Below are positions 25,725-35,039 of a stretch of 64,000 nucleotides of DNA, in pieces. How positions within the stretch are numbered: position 1 is the first letter of the stretch; every line of letters starts with the position of its first letter. Under the pieces are notes generated by a model. It had not been told where the DNA came from. It made no database searches and worked only from the letters and a program-made list of their open reading frames with translations. The DNA is from Sphingobacteriales bacterium 50-39 (GTDB lineage: Bacteria; Bacteroidota; Bacteroidia; Chitinophagales; Chitinophagaceae): NCBI GenBank assembly GCA_001898505.1, contig MKTZ01000011.1:248001-312000 (forward strand), read 5' to 3'. Made by a program: the position numbers and the translations under genes.

Positions 25725-25766
25725 AAAGCCTCGATAAGCAGTTACACTTATTCGAGGCTTTTTGTT
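25725..25766. terminator. Intrinsic terminator, bidirectional, after the surface-protein gene
   Basis: Arms 25725-25738 (AAAGCCTCGATAAG) and 25747-25761 pair with one bulge. TTTTTG follows on plus, TTTATTTTT on minus. Repeat R5 lies between it and the upstream gene's stop. Confidence 0.75.
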
Positions 25767-25772
25767 TATTGA

Positions 25773-25858
25773 TGCTTAGATCTTCGCTACGCTCAGACCT
25801 TCGTCGGAGCTCCATGTATTCGCTCCTCCTCGGTCGTAACCTTCGCTGCGCTCGGTTA
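25773..25858 (+). repeat. Structured repeat, copy R5 (B module)
   Basis: GCTTAGATC linker variant, then the multi-hairpin B module CTTCGTCGGAG...CTCCTCCTCGGTCG and TAACC...GGTTA. Very close to R2, R6 and R11. Its final TAA supplies the stop codon of the 784-residue surface-protein gene. The terminator at 25725-25766 occupies the position of module A. Confidence 0.82.
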
Positions 25859-28210
25859 TCCTCTTCTCCTGCCGCCCCCACCACCACCGGAGGAAGGTCT
25901 CGAACCACCGCCACCGCCTCCGCCGCTCGACCGGGGAGCGCTAAATCCGCCTCCACTGGGCCGGCTGAACCCGCCACCTCCGCTGGGTCTGCTAAAGTTC
26001 TGGGGACGGGAAGGAGCGTTATAGCTTCTCGCCCTTTCAAAATTCTGTGTGCTCTGCTGTCCACGCGCGCGCATCTGCTGATCCCTGTTCAGGTTCTGAA
26101 CATTTGGATTGTTATTGGGTACAGGCCTCCATGAGTTGGACTGCCGCTGTTGCCATTGATTGGTGGTAGCATTCCGCTGATAGACATTCCCGCTCCTGTC
26201 CGAATAGACATTGTTCCCTCCGGGCCTGGTCGAATATCCATTGGGCTGGCCGTTGTACCCGCCACCCGGTCTGCCGCCCTGTGTAATAGGCCGGCTGGAA
26301 CCGTTAAAGGAGCCGCCGGGACGCCCGCCGTTGGCGACAGGACGGGTTGACACGGGACGGTAATAAGTGCCGCCGTTTACATTGCGAGTCACGATGCCCC
26401 CCCTGTTCCGGTAAATATTGGTGGTATAGTGATTCGCGTATACATTCCTGTTCCGGTAGAAATTATTGCCATAGTAACCATAAGTACGGTAGTTGTTCCA
26501 GGTATAGGAGGGACGATACATACGAGGTCCCCACCATCCGCCACCGGCCCATCCGCCCCAGTAGCCCCCATAGCCAAAGCCGCCAAAGCCCATTCCGTAA
26601 TGGAACCATCCCCAGCCATATCCAAAGCCAAGGCTCCATCCGGCCCAGGGATTATAACAGACCCCAAAACCCCAGCTCCAGGGACGGGGATAATAGAACC
26701 CGTCAAACCAGGGGTCATAGTAAAAGCCTGTTCCATAGACCACGGTAGGCCCGTAGATGTAGGTATTCAAATATCCGGGCGTATAACCCATATATACATA
26801 CTGAGGCGTTACATCATACACATATACGTACTTGATATTATAGAGAGGCGAGTTCGGCGGAATCCTGTCCACTTCTTCGGGACGCTCGGTAGCTACCTGC
26901 CAGGGACCGCTCGGACTCGGGCCTACAAACCAGACACCATTGTCCACCGTGTAATAATTGTCGCCATATTTGACAACGGAGCTCGATGTATTGGTAGCAT
27001 ACTGCATGTCCGTACCCTGCAACGGCGCAAATTTGGGGTCGCCATTGTACTGTACATCGGTAGAGGCCGTGCTGCGATCGACCTTTGCCGTTTGCGGGAT
27101 CTGGGCATCCATGATGGCTTCCCGGGCTGCTTCCGTACCGGCTACGCTCGCCAGGACATTATCCTTGGGGCTTCCTTCCGGTATCCGGGCAAAATTTGCA
27201 GGCAATGCATTGGCGGCCACGTAGTGCCATCCTCCCGTAAGGGAAGAAGAGGTGTACCATCTGCCCGACAGCAACACATAATAGCTGCCCGTGCTCTGAT
27301 CCTGGAATATATCGTTGGGCGAATTGCTGATATAGCTGAGGTCTGTCCCCGAAATTGGGCTCCAATTGGGCTGACCGCTGGATTGGATCAGCTCCGCAGG
27401 GGACGTGCTGACAACAATGTTCGAGAGCTGATTGTCCTGTGAAGCGCTGGCGCTATCGATATAGCCGGCATTGGAGCTATTGGCCGCATCCACAGCACTC
27501 TTCACGGGATCAAGATTGGACGGAACATTGCCGGCAGGAGAGTAGGGCCCTGTTGCGGCTTGGGCGGTATACCAGTGTTTGCCCCCATATAGATAAAAGG
27601 CGCCGTCATTATTTTTTACAATGGTAAAAGGCGAGTTGACTACGACATCCACACCCCAATCCTTGTTCGGTTGCAGTTTGGGCTGACCATCGATCAGCAC
27701 CAGTATGGAAGTCCTGTCGCTATAAATGATCCTTGGAGCCGTTGTGTTCAGGTCCTTGGATAATTTCTTTTGTTCGGTATTCTGATCCAGGGAAGCCAGC
27801 AGCTCGTCCAGTGAAAGATCTCCCGCGGCTGAAGGCAAATTGGCTTCCAGTGAGCTCTTAAGACTGCTGTTGAAGTTATCGTCTTGTTGTCCGGGGAATC
27901 GTACGTTTGGCACTTTCACCGACTGGATCACTACCCGGCGGTTGTCCCTGTCCGTCTCCACATTGGCTATCGACCAGAAAGTACCAAAGACTGGTTCCGA
28001 CTTGCCATTCTGCAATACGGAAATAGCCCAGCGGCTTTTCAGGACATTGTCCGAAAAAGATTCCGGCTGGGGCTGAAAGATCTTTATCACCGTACCATCA
28101 TCTGTCGTAAAACTCCTCGGCCACTCCTGCTGAGCCTCCTGTCCAACGGCAGTGCCGGCGAAAAAGACGGCGCAGAACAGCGGAAATAATATAGTACGAA
28201 TGCTTTTCAT
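25856..28210 (-). CDS. Large exported aromatic/glycine-rich protein
   Basis: A 784-residue secreted protein. Signal peptide 1-23 (TAVGQE). Residues about 30-460 hold repeated units around short aromatic motifs (GGKHWYTAQAATGPYS, LSGRWYTSSSLTGGWHYV, DNGVWFVGPSPSGPWQV), of the kind sometimes annotated as carbohydrate-binding family V/XII. Residues about 470-600 are extremely rich in Tyr, Trp and Gly with GYT/FGYGWGWF motifs, then NRN/GNNVYS repeats, and the end is Gly/Ser/Arg-rich (GGGGRRRG). Probably surface- or wall-associated. Function unknown; no enzyme motif seen. The stop lies in repeat R5. Confidence 0.72.
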   Translation of the reverse strand: MKSIRTILFPLFCAVFFAGTAVGQEAQQEWPRSFTTDDGTVIKIFQPQPESFSDNVLKSRWAISVLQNGKSEPVFGTFWSIANVETDRDNRRVVIQSVKVPNVRFPGQQDDNFNSSLKSSLEANLPSAAGDLSLDELLASLDQNTEQKKLSKDLNTTAPRIIYSDRTSILVLIDGQPKLQPNKDWGVDVVVNSPFTIVKNNDGAFYLYGGKHWYTAQAATGPYSPAGNVPSNLDPVKSAVDAANSSNAGYIDSASASQDNQLSNIVVSTSPAELIQSSGQPNWSPISGTDLSYISNSPNDIFQDQSTGSYYVLLSGRWYTSSSLTGGWHYVAANALPANFARIPEGSPKDNVLASVAGTEAAREAIMDAQIPQTAKVDRSTASTDVQYNGDPKFAPLQGTDMQYATNTSSSVVKYGDNYYTVDNGVWFVGPSPSGPWQVATERPEEVDRIPPNSPLYNIKYVYVYDVTPQYVYMGYTPGYLNTYIYGPTVVYGTGFYYDPWFDGFYYPRPWSWGFGVCYNPWAGWSLGFGYGWGWFHYGMGFGGFGYGGYWGGWAGGGWWGPRMYRPSYTWNNYRTYGYYGNNFYRNRNVYANHYTTNIYRNRGGIVTRNVNGGTYYRPVSTRPVANGGRPGGSFNGSSRPITQGGRPGGGYNGQPNGYSTRPGGNNVYSDRSGNVYQRNATTNQWQQRQSNSWRPVPNNNPNVQNLNRDQQMRARGQQSTQNFERARSYNAPSRPQNFSRPSGGGGFSRPSGGGFSAPRSSGGGGGGGSRPSSGGGGGGRRRG

Positions 28211-28240
28211 ATGTGTTAATTTATCAGTTTAGTAATGTCC

Positions 28241-28384
28241 GGAAAACGGGCGCCCGAGAAATATAGCCCGTTTTCCAGAAAGATCTAATGTCTGAGGCCT
28301 TCGTCGGACCTGCTTCGACACGGTCCTCCTCGGTCGTAACCTTCGGTCCCTCGGTTACGGACAACGTGCCTCCGGCCCGTTCTG
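28241..28384 (+). repeat. Structured intergenic repeat, copy R6 (full, divergent A hairpin)
   Basis: A hairpin with different sequence, GGAAAACGGGC (28241-28251) and GCCCGTTTTCC (28266-28276), a perfect 11-base pairing, then CTAATGTCTG and the B module with GTAACC...GGTTAC. The A hairpin faces the ATG at 28210, and its loop reads TATATTTC on the minus strand. Loss of sequence but not of pairing argues for selection on structure. Confidence 0.85.
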
Positions 28385-28476
28385 GGTAGAGATAAAACTT
28401 AGGGGCATACATCTCCCAGGTATGACTGTATCGGCACCCAAAAGTTTTATGGCCCTGAAAAATAAATTGTTAAAAT

Positions 28477-31380
28477 CTAATGCGCCTCCAGCCAGTTTAC
28501 GCCCGACCCTACTTCTGCCAGCACAGGCACCTCATTAGGAAGGGGAAGCGCCGTCTCCATACAACGCATAATGATGGGTTTGATTTTATCCACCTCATCC
28601 TTATGGGCGTCAAAGACAAGTTCGTCATGCACCTGCAATAACATTTTCGATTGGAACCCTCCCAGACGGAAGGCTTCATCCACCCGGATCATAGCCAGCT
28701 TGATCATATCGGCTGCCGTACCCTGGATAGGGGAGTTGATGGCGTTCCTTTCCGCAAACCCCCGGACGGTAAAATTCGCCGAATTGATATCCCTCAGCCA
28801 TCTTTTACGGCCCATCAGGGTCTCGACATAGCCTGTCTCACGGGCAAAGTTCATCGTCTTATCCATGTATTGCTGAATACCCGCAAACTGCTTTTTATAG
28901 TTGTCGATGATCTCTTTTGCCTCCGTCCGGCTGATGCCCAGGTTGTCCGCCAGTCCAAAAGCGCCCTGGCCATAGATAATGCCGAAATTGACGCTTTTCG
29001 CCTTGTAACGCATCTCCTTGGTGACATCCTTTTCCTCTACCCCAAAAACCTTGGCTGCCGTGGCGGTATGGATATCCTTGCCTTCCTTAAAGGCTGCGCA
29101 CAGATTCGGGTCCGCACTGATAGCGGCTACAATACGCAGCTCAATCTGGGAATAGTCCGCGGATAAGAGCACATATTCTTCACTACGGGGTATAAAGGCC
29201 TTGCGGATCTCCCGCCCGCGTTCCGTCCGGATGGGAATATTCTGCAGGTTGGGATTATTGGAGCTGAGCCTGCCGGTCACAGCGACAGCCTGCGCATAGC
29301 TCGTATGGACCCGGCCCGTCTTACGATTTACCATCAGCGGCAGCGCATCCACATAGGTTGATTTTAGCTTCGTCAGCTCGCGGAAGGCAAGGATATCGTC
29401 CACGATCTGGTGACGGGTCGCCAGCTTCAGCAGGACGTCCTCACCCGTGGCATACTGCCCCGTCTTGGTCTTCTTCGCCTTGGGGTCCAGCTGCATTTTT
29501 TCGAACAGCACTTCTCCCAACTGTTTGGGCGACGCCAGGTTGAACTTCAATCCTGCCTGGGCGTAGACCTTTTCCTCCGCCTCTTTCGCCTCCCTGTCAA
29601 GCTCCTTGGAGTATTCCTTCAGGAAGTTCATATCGCATCGGATGCCTTCGTATTCCATAGAAGTAAGCACCTTCACAAGAGGGTTCTCCACTTCATAAAA
29701 AACCTTCTCCACTTCTTTCTTCTTCAAAAGGGGAAGGAAGCAATGCTGCAGCTGCAGGGTGATATCCGCATCTTCCGCCGCATAGTCCTTTATCTTTTCC
29801 AGCTCGACATCCCGCATCGTCCCCTGCGTCTTTCCTTTCTTGCCGATAAGCTCTTCGATATGCACCGGCTCATATCCCAGGTATTGGGCGCTCAGCAGAT
29901 CCATACCCCGCTTACCTTCCGGCTCGATGACATAGTGGGCCAGCATCGTGTCGAAAATAGGTCCCTTCAGCTCCACCCCATACCACTTCAACACCAGCAG
30001 ATCGTATTTAAGGTTTTGCCCGATCCAGGTGATGGACTCCTCCTTGAACACATTCGCAAAGGCGTTTAATATTTTCTTTGTCTCCGCCTGGTCTGCAGGG
30101 CAGGGAACATAATAGGCTTCGCCTGCCTGCCAGGAAAAGCTCATGCCCACCAGCTCCGCATCATTGGCGTCCAGCCCCGTCGTCTCCGTATCGAAACAGA
30201 TCTCCGTTTGTAACAAGAGTTTTTTTACCAACTCCCCTATAGCCTCATCTCCCACCACCGCGGTGTAGGTATGAGGGCTGTTGTTGATATTCTTTCCCGC
30301 CACGATGCCCGCAGCCTTCTCTCCTTCTTCCCCAGCGCCTTCTTCTCCTTTTTCCACCGCCGCCTCCAGCCTCGTGCTGGCTTCCTCCAGCTTCTCCACC
30401 GAGGGAGGCGCCGCCGCCGCGCTTTTTTTCGACCCGCCGGCCGGTTTTACCACATTCCCGAAAAGATCAGTCTGTACTCCCTCGGGAGCCGTAACGACAG
30501 GGCTAAAGCTGTCTCCAAGAATTCTTTTCCCGATGGTCTTGAACTCCAGCTCCGTGAAAATGTTATTCAAGGCCTGCTTGTTCCATTCTTTCAACCTGAA
30601 ATTCTCTTCATGAAATTCCACCGGCACATTCGTGATAATGGTCGCCAGCTTCTTGCTCATCACCGCGAGCTCCTTGCCCGTACGGATCTTTTCACCCAGC
30701 GCCCCCTTGATCGTGTCCGCACTGGCCACCACGTTCTCCAGCGTGCCATATTCCGCCAGCAGCTTTGCGGCCGTCTTCTCACCCACACCCTTGATGCCCG
30801 GAATATTGTCCACCGCATCCCCCATCAGACCCAAAATATCGATCACCTGTGATACGTCCTTGATATTCCATTTGGCACACACTTCCGCAGGACCTAGTAT
30901 CTCCACGCTGCCACCCTGGTAGCCCGGCTTGTAGATCTTTACTTTCTCTGAGACCAGCTGCCCATAATCCTTGTCCGGCGTCACCATGTACACCTCATAG
31001 CCTGCCGCCGCCGCCTGCTTGCTCAATGTCCCGATGACATCGTCCGCCTCGTATCCATCCAGCTCCATACAGGGGATATTGAATCCCTCGATGATGGCCT
31101 TGATATCCGGCACCGCGCTCAGTAGGTCTTCCGGGGTTTCCTGCCGGTTGGCCTTATAGTCCGCGAAATCAACGTGACGTTCAGTAGGGGCGTGCGTATC
31201 GAAACACACCGCCATATGGGAAGGCTGCTGATTGTTGATCAGGTCGATGAGCGCATTGGTAAATCCGAACTGTGCATTCGTATTCCGGCCCTTGGTGGTA
31301 ATGCGGGGACTGCTGATGAGTGCATAATAAGCACGAAAGATCAGCGCCATGGCGTCCAATAGAAAGAGTCTTTTATCCAT
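28477..31380 (-). CDS. polA: DNA polymerase I
   Basis: A 967-residue repair and Okazaki-fragment polymerase. 5'-3' exonuclease domain 1-290 (LDAMALIFRAYYAL, DGYEADDVIGTL, VTPDKDYGQLV, GLMGDAVDNIPG). A 40-residue Ala/Glu-rich linker follows. The 3'-5' proofreading domain keeps its motifs: CFDTETTGLD at 396-404, GQNLKYD at 454-460, YAAEDAD at 533-539. Polymerase motifs: ADYSQIELR (741-749), KSVNFGIIYG (796-805) and VHDELVFD (917-924). All three activities appear intact. Preceded by about 100 bases of untranslated DNA before the XRE-type gene. Confidence 0.98.
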   Translation of the reverse strand: MDKRLFLLDAMALIFRAYYALISSPRITTKGRNTNAQFGFTNALIDLINNQQPSHMAVCFDTHAPTERHVDFADYKANRQETPEDLLSAVPDIKAIIEGFNIPCMELDGYEADDVIGTLSKQAAAAGYEVYMVTPDKDYGQLVSEKVKIYKPGYQGGSVEILGPAEVCAKWNIKDVSQVIDILGLMGDAVDNIPGIKGVGEKTAAKLLAEYGTLENVVASADTIKGALGEKIRTGKELAVMSKKLATIITNVPVEFHEENFRLKEWNKQALNNIFTELEFKTIGKRILGDSFSPVVTAPEGVQTDLFGNVVKPAGGSKKSAAAAPPSVEKLEEASTRLEAAVEKGEEGAGEEGEKAAGIVAGKNINNSPHTYTAVVGDEAIGELVKKLLLQTEICFDTETTGLDANDAELVGMSFSWQAGEAYYVPCPADQAETKKILNAFANVFKEESITWIGQNLKYDLLVLKWYGVELKGPIFDTMLAHYVIEPEGKRGMDLLSAQYLGYEPVHIEELIGKKGKTQGTMRDVELEKIKDYAAEDADITLQLQHCFLPLLKKKEVEKVFYEVENPLVKVLTSMEYEGIRCDMNFLKEYSKELDREAKEAEEKVYAQAGLKFNLASPKQLGEVLFEKMQLDPKAKKTKTGQYATGEDVLLKLATRHQIVDDILAFRELTKLKSTYVDALPLMVNRKTGRVHTSYAQAVAVTGRLSSNNPNLQNIPIRTERGREIRKAFIPRSEEYVLLSADYSQIELRIVAAISADPNLCAAFKEGKDIHTATAAKVFGVEEKDVTKEMRYKAKSVNFGIIYGQGAFGLADNLGISRTEAKEIIDNYKKQFAGIQQYMDKTMNFARETGYVETLMGRKRWLRDINSANFTVRGFAERNAINSPIQGTAADMIKLAMIRVDEAFRLGGFQSKMLLQVHDELVFDAHKDEVDKIKPIIMRCMETALPLPNEVPVLAEVGSGVNWLEAH

Positions 31381-31480
31381 GCTGCAATTTAGTCAAATAT
31401 CATCACCGGCCGCAGCTGGACTTGCTAAAATTTTTAGTTTTCGTATGGTCTTGAAGATCCGACGCTTAAATGAAACGAAC

Positions 31481-31933
31481 TTATAACCCTTTCGGGTTCG
31501 CCAGCTTGTGATTGGTTTCTGCCAGGATCAAATTACTTTGCGACATTCTATTATTGCTTTCTGCCATGGTCTGGTTAGTTTCGACAATTTTGCCAAAGTT
31601 GGAGCGCAGAAATTCATTTTGCACCTTTAGCTCATCGATCAATACCCGTCGATTTCGCTGCATGAGCGCAAGTTGCTCCTCATTGACTTCGGTAAGTAGA
31701 TCGTCATCACCGGGGTGATCGTAACCCAACTTAGTCAGGTCTTCCTGGAATACACTATAAAATTTGTCAATGAATTCCGCCCCGGGAGTTTTATTACCAG
31801 ATACATAACTACTTAAATTACCGGGATCCATGGGTATTTTGTCTGCTATTTCGTCATTGCTATATAGCTCTCGTAGTCGATAATAATCTCGTCTAAACTT
31901 TTTAATTTTTGTTAAAGGGGCTTTCTTTGCCAT
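31481..31933 (-). CDS. XRE-like helix-turn-helix regulator
   Basis: A 150-residue protein with a short HTH (SNDEIADKIPMDPGNLSSYVSGNKTPGAEFIDKFYSVF) similar to Cro/XRE repressors, followed by a coiled-coil region rich in Asn, Glu and Met (LRSNFGKIVETNQTMAESNNRMSQSNLILAETNHKLAN) that probably dimerises. It sits at the edge of an AT-rich island and has a TACAAT-T-ATTGTA palindrome about 70 bases upstream of its ATG. Looks like an acquired regulator, perhaps plasmid- or phage-derived. Confidence 0.8.
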   Translation of the reverse strand: MAKKAPLTKIKKFRRDYYRLRELYSNDEIADKIPMDPGNLSSYVSGNKTPGAEFIDKFYSVFQEDLTKLGYDHPGDDDLLTEVNEEQLALMQRNRRVLIDELKVQNEFLRSNFGKIVETNQTMAESNNRMSQSNLILAETNHKLANPKGL

Positions 31934-32335
31934 AATTGTAAAATCTCTTTGGTTTTTGTAATAAAAATTGTAATATTGTATACGTGCTTTACAAGTATAA
32001 ATACAATTATTGTATTTTATGATGTCTTTTAAGTCCGCAATTTTACAATTGTTTAGGCATTCGCTTTTCGACAATTGAGGTTGAGAGTTAATTCTTGTCA
32101 CTATGCAGCAGCAATAGTTGCATATTTTTATATGCATGGTTGTTAGTTTTTGACAAAACAATAATGTGCCGAAGCGTGGCCTCAGCTTAAAAGATGATTA
32201 TCGAAGGTTGGAAGCAAAGAAGTTCTGCGAAGGTTTACTTACAAGATACCATAGTATCTGCAATATGCAGATACCAAAATACGAATATTTCTTATACAAA
32301 TAATTATAGACTGTATTTTCTCGAAAGAAGTGAAT
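31934..32335. other. AT-rich region upstream of the XRE-type gene, no gene seen
   Basis: 402 bases, strongly AT-rich compared with neighbours. It contains the TACAAT palindrome and ATTGTA half-sites. A second site at 32254-32274 has GTATCTGCA-ATA-TGCAGATAC (9-base perfect arms), next to GATACC-ATAGTATC at 32245-32258. No convincing coding frame and no T-run terminator were seen. The composition suggests horizontally acquired DNA. Confidence 0.6.
32002..32014. promoter_or_regulatory. Candidate operator TACAAT-T-ATTGTA
   Basis: A perfect 13-base palindrome in the upstream region of the XRE-type gene. Additional half-sites ATTGTA occur at 31935, 31967 and 31975 (plus strand). The -7-like sequence TATACTTG (minus 31999-31992) lies immediately beside it. 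The pattern suggests autoregulation. Confidence 0.45.
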
Positions 32336-32875
32336 CTATTTCCCCCAGATTTCCTTGAAATCAATAATAGCAGAACAACTTCCTAAAGAAAACTGATAGG
32401 AGAAGAGTTTCCCGTTTTTGTCAAGTGAGTAGGCGCTACTATTCAATTTATATACTTCAACCTGCTCTGCATCCGGGTCGATGATTAGATAATATGGAAT
32501 TCCCTGTGATTCATAGATAGAATACTTGCTATGCCGGTCTTTTAATGCAGTAGCAGGAGATAATATTTCAACTACCAGGGCCGGAGGAAAATCAAGATAC
32601 TTTTTAGTTATTTCCCCGCATACGACTAACATATCCGGCTGCAAAATGGTGTCATCTGATATACGGTAATCTACCGGCTGGTACGCTGTACATTGCTTAC
32701 AGCTTTTAAGCATCATAGTAAACTCCGCCCCTAAAGCCATGGCGATTTTTTGATGTTTGGGTACAGGCAAAGGACTCATGGCATAAGGAATGCCTTCAAT
32801 TAATTCCCATTGCCCCTCCCACTGCTCATAGTCATGGTAGGTATAATGAGGTAATATTTTAATGGCGCCTGACAT
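32336..32875 (-). CDS. Uma2 family (DUF820) putative nuclease
   Basis: A 179-residue protein of the Uma2/DUF820 PD-(D/E)XK group. Seen: YTYHDYEQWEGQWELIEGIPYAMSPLPVPKHQKI, the acidic core ILQPDMLVVCGE, then PALVVEILSPAT and RHSKYSIYESQGIPYYLIIDP, which carry the catalytic Asp, the E-x-L and the Lys. The ATG at 32875 is preferred to a TTG 6 codons upstream. Often found in cyanobacteria and mobile regions; the function in the cell is unknown. It borders the AT-rich island, consistent with acquired DNA. Confidence 0.88.
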   Translation of the reverse strand: MSGAIKILPHYTYHDYEQWEGQWELIEGIPYAMSPLPVPKHQKIAMALGAEFTMMLKSCKQCTAYQPVDYRISDDTILQPDMLVVCGEITKKYLDFPPALVVEILSPATALKDRHSKYSIYESQGIPYYLIIDPDAEQVEVYKLNSSAYSLDKNGKLFSYQFSLGSCSAIIDFKEIWGK

Positions 32876-32950
32876 GGGCCGTAATTTACGCAAAGAAATC
32901 CGATATTGGTAATAACCCCCTTTTTACGTTAGTAATCAAACAAGTACACC

Positions 32951-34990
32951 CTACCTCTTCATCTCCTCCAACCGCTTCTGCATGCTGAACATATTATCCC
33001 TCAACCTCGCCGCCTCCATAAAATCCAGGTCCCTCGCCGCCTTCTCCATCTCCTTCTTCACCTTCGCGATAGCCTTCTCCATCTGAGGTATCGTCTGGTA
33101 TGTCTCCTGCTCCTCCGCCACCATCGTCACAATGTCCTCATCCGGCGAAATAGCATAGGGATTGGTCTGATCATAACCCTTGATATCCAGTACAGAGGTC
33201 TGCTTAAATACCTGCTCCTTGGATTTGGTCACCGTGCGAGGAACGATCCCATGCTCTGCATTGTAGGCCATCTGCTTCTCCCGCCGCCGGGCCGTCTCAT
33301 CCATCGTCCGCTGCATGCTCTCCGTGATCGTATCCGCATAAAAGATCACCAGCCCATCCACATTCCGGGCCGCCCTTCCCGCCGTCTGCGTCAGCGACTT
33401 CTCATTGCGCAAAAAACCTTCCTTATCCGCGTCCAGGATGGCTACCAACGACACTTCCGGAAGATCCAATCCCTCCCTTAACAGATTCACCCCCACCAGT
33501 ACGTCGATCTCGCCAAGACGCAGCTGTCGTAAGATCTCCACCCGCTCCAGCGTATCTACCTCGCTATGGATATATTTCGATTTGATGTCGATCCGATGCA
33601 GATACCGGTCCATTTCTTCCGCCATCCTTTTCGTCAGCGTAGTGACCAGCACCCGGTCCCCTTTCTTCACCCACTTGTCGATCTCATCCAGAAGATCGTC
33701 GATCTGACCCGCACTGGGCCTCACTTCGATGGGAGGGTCCAGCAATCCCGTAGGACGTACCACCTGCTCCACGACGACTCCGCCCGTCTTCTCCAGCTCA
33801 TAATCACCGGGAGTGGCCGACACAAAGATCGTCTGACCCGTCATCGATTCGAACTCATGAAAGTTCAGCGGCCGGTTGTCCAGCGCGCTGGGGAGCCGGA
33901 ACCCATAGTCCACCAACACAAGCTTACGGCTGCGGTCACCCCCGTACATCCCGCTGATCTGGGGCACCGTCTGATGACTTTCATCCAGCACCAGCATAAA
34001 ATCCTTGGGGAAATAATCCAGCAGACAGAAAGGACGTGTACCCGGGTGCCGCCTGTCGAAGAATCTCGAATAGTTCTCTACTCCGTTGCAGTAGCCCAGC
34101 TCCCGGATCATCTCTACATCATAGTTCACCCGCTCGCTCAATCGCTGGGCCTCGATATATTTACCGACATTCTTAAAATAAGCTACTTGCGCAGACAGCT
34201 CGTCCTGTATCTCATAGATTACCTGCTGCAATATGTCTTTGGGCGCCAGGTACAGGTTCGCAGGAAAGATCGCCGCGTTTTCCATCACCCCGATCCGCTT
34301 CCCCGTCTTGACGTCAAAGCTCTCGATCTCGTCGATCTCATCTCCAAAAAAGCTGATACGATAGCCATAGTCCACATAAGGAAGATTTATATCCACCGTA
34401 TCCCCCTTTACCCTGAAACTCCCACGACTGAAGTCTATTTCGGTGCGCTTGTACAGGCTGTTCACCAATGCATGTAAAAAGCCCTGGCGGCTGACCATCT
34501 GACCCTTTTGTATGCGGACGATACCATTCTCGAATTCTGCCGGATTACCGATACCATAGATACAGCTCACCGAGGCGACCACGATGATATCCCGCCTGCC
34601 GCTCAACAACTGTGTCGTGGCCTGCAGACGCAGCTTTTCCAGCTCCTCATTGATGGAAAGGTCCTTTTCGATATAGGTATTGCTCACCGGCATATAGGCT
34701 TCCGGCTGATAATAATCATAATAACTGACAAAATACCCCACCGCATTGTCCGGGAAGAACTGTTTGAACTCGCCATACAGCTGCGCCACCAGCGTCTTGT
34801 TATGCGTCAGCACCAACGTGGGCCGCTGCACATTCTGGATAACATTGGCAATGGTAAACGTCTTGCCGCTGCCCGTGACCCCTAATAAAGTATGGTATTG
34901 TTCCCCTGAAAGAATGCCCTCGGTCAGCTGGCGAATGGCGGCCGGCTGATCACCCGCCGGAGCATATTCGGAATGAATTTTAAACCCCAT
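32951..34990 (-). CDS. uvrB: UvrABC system protein B
   Basis: Damage-verification helicase of nucleotide excision repair, 679 residues. Walker A GVTGSGKT at 37-44, the beta-hairpin region YDYYQPEAYMP, LVLDESH as motif II, SATPGDYELEKT, then helicase motifs REGLDLPEVSLVAILDADKEGFLR and QTAGRAARN, and a C-terminal UVR domain (AIAKVKKEMEKAARDLDFMEAARLRDNM) for UvrC contact. Complete. On the minus strand about 50 bases after the AsmA-like gene, with a terminator in between. Confidence 0.98.
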   Translation of the reverse strand: MGFKIHSEYAPAGDQPAAIRQLTEGILSGEQYHTLLGVTGSGKTFTIANVIQNVQRPTLVLTHNKTLVAQLYGEFKQFFPDNAVGYFVSYYDYYQPEAYMPVSNTYIEKDLSINEELEKLRLQATTQLLSGRRDIIVVASVSCIYGIGNPAEFENGIVRIQKGQMVSRQGFLHALVNSLYKRTEIDFSRGSFRVKGDTVDINLPYVDYGYRISFFGDEIDEIESFDVKTGKRIGVMENAAIFPANLYLAPKDILQQVIYEIQDELSAQVAYFKNVGKYIEAQRLSERVNYDVEMIRELGYCNGVENYSRFFDRRHPGTRPFCLLDYFPKDFMLVLDESHQTVPQISGMYGGDRSRKLVLVDYGFRLPSALDNRPLNFHEFESMTGQTIFVSATPGDYELEKTGGVVVEQVVRPTGLLDPPIEVRPSAGQIDDLLDEIDKWVKKGDRVLVTTLTKRMAEEMDRYLHRIDIKSKYIHSEVDTLERVEILRQLRLGEIDVLVGVNLLREGLDLPEVSLVAILDADKEGFLRNEKSLTQTAGRAARNVDGLVIFYADTITESMQRTMDETARRREKQMAYNAEHGIVPRTVTKSKEQVFKQTSVLDIKGYDQTNPYAISPDEDIVTMVAEEQETYQTIPQMEKAIAKVKKEMEKAARDLDFMEAARLRDNMFSMQKRLEEMKR

Positions 34991-35004
34991 AAACGCAAGT
35001 TACC

Positions 35005-35026
35005 AAAAAGATGCCACTGGCATCTT
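35005..35026 (-). terminator. Intrinsic terminator between the AsmA-like gene and uvrB
   Basis: Stem AAGATGCC/GGCATCTT with loop ACT (35008-35026), followed on the minus strand by TTTTTGG. Ends about 15 bases before the uvrB ATG. Confidence 0.65.
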
Positions 35027-35039
35027 GGCCGGGCAGGGG

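Noticed and set aside
26429-27442. 337-residue plus-strand frame opposite the aromatic surface protein
   Set aside because: Antisense shadow caused by repetitive codons; no start context or domain.
33566-34477. 303-residue plus-strand frame opposite uvrB
   Set aside because: uvrB is complete and certain on the other strand; this frame is a shadow.
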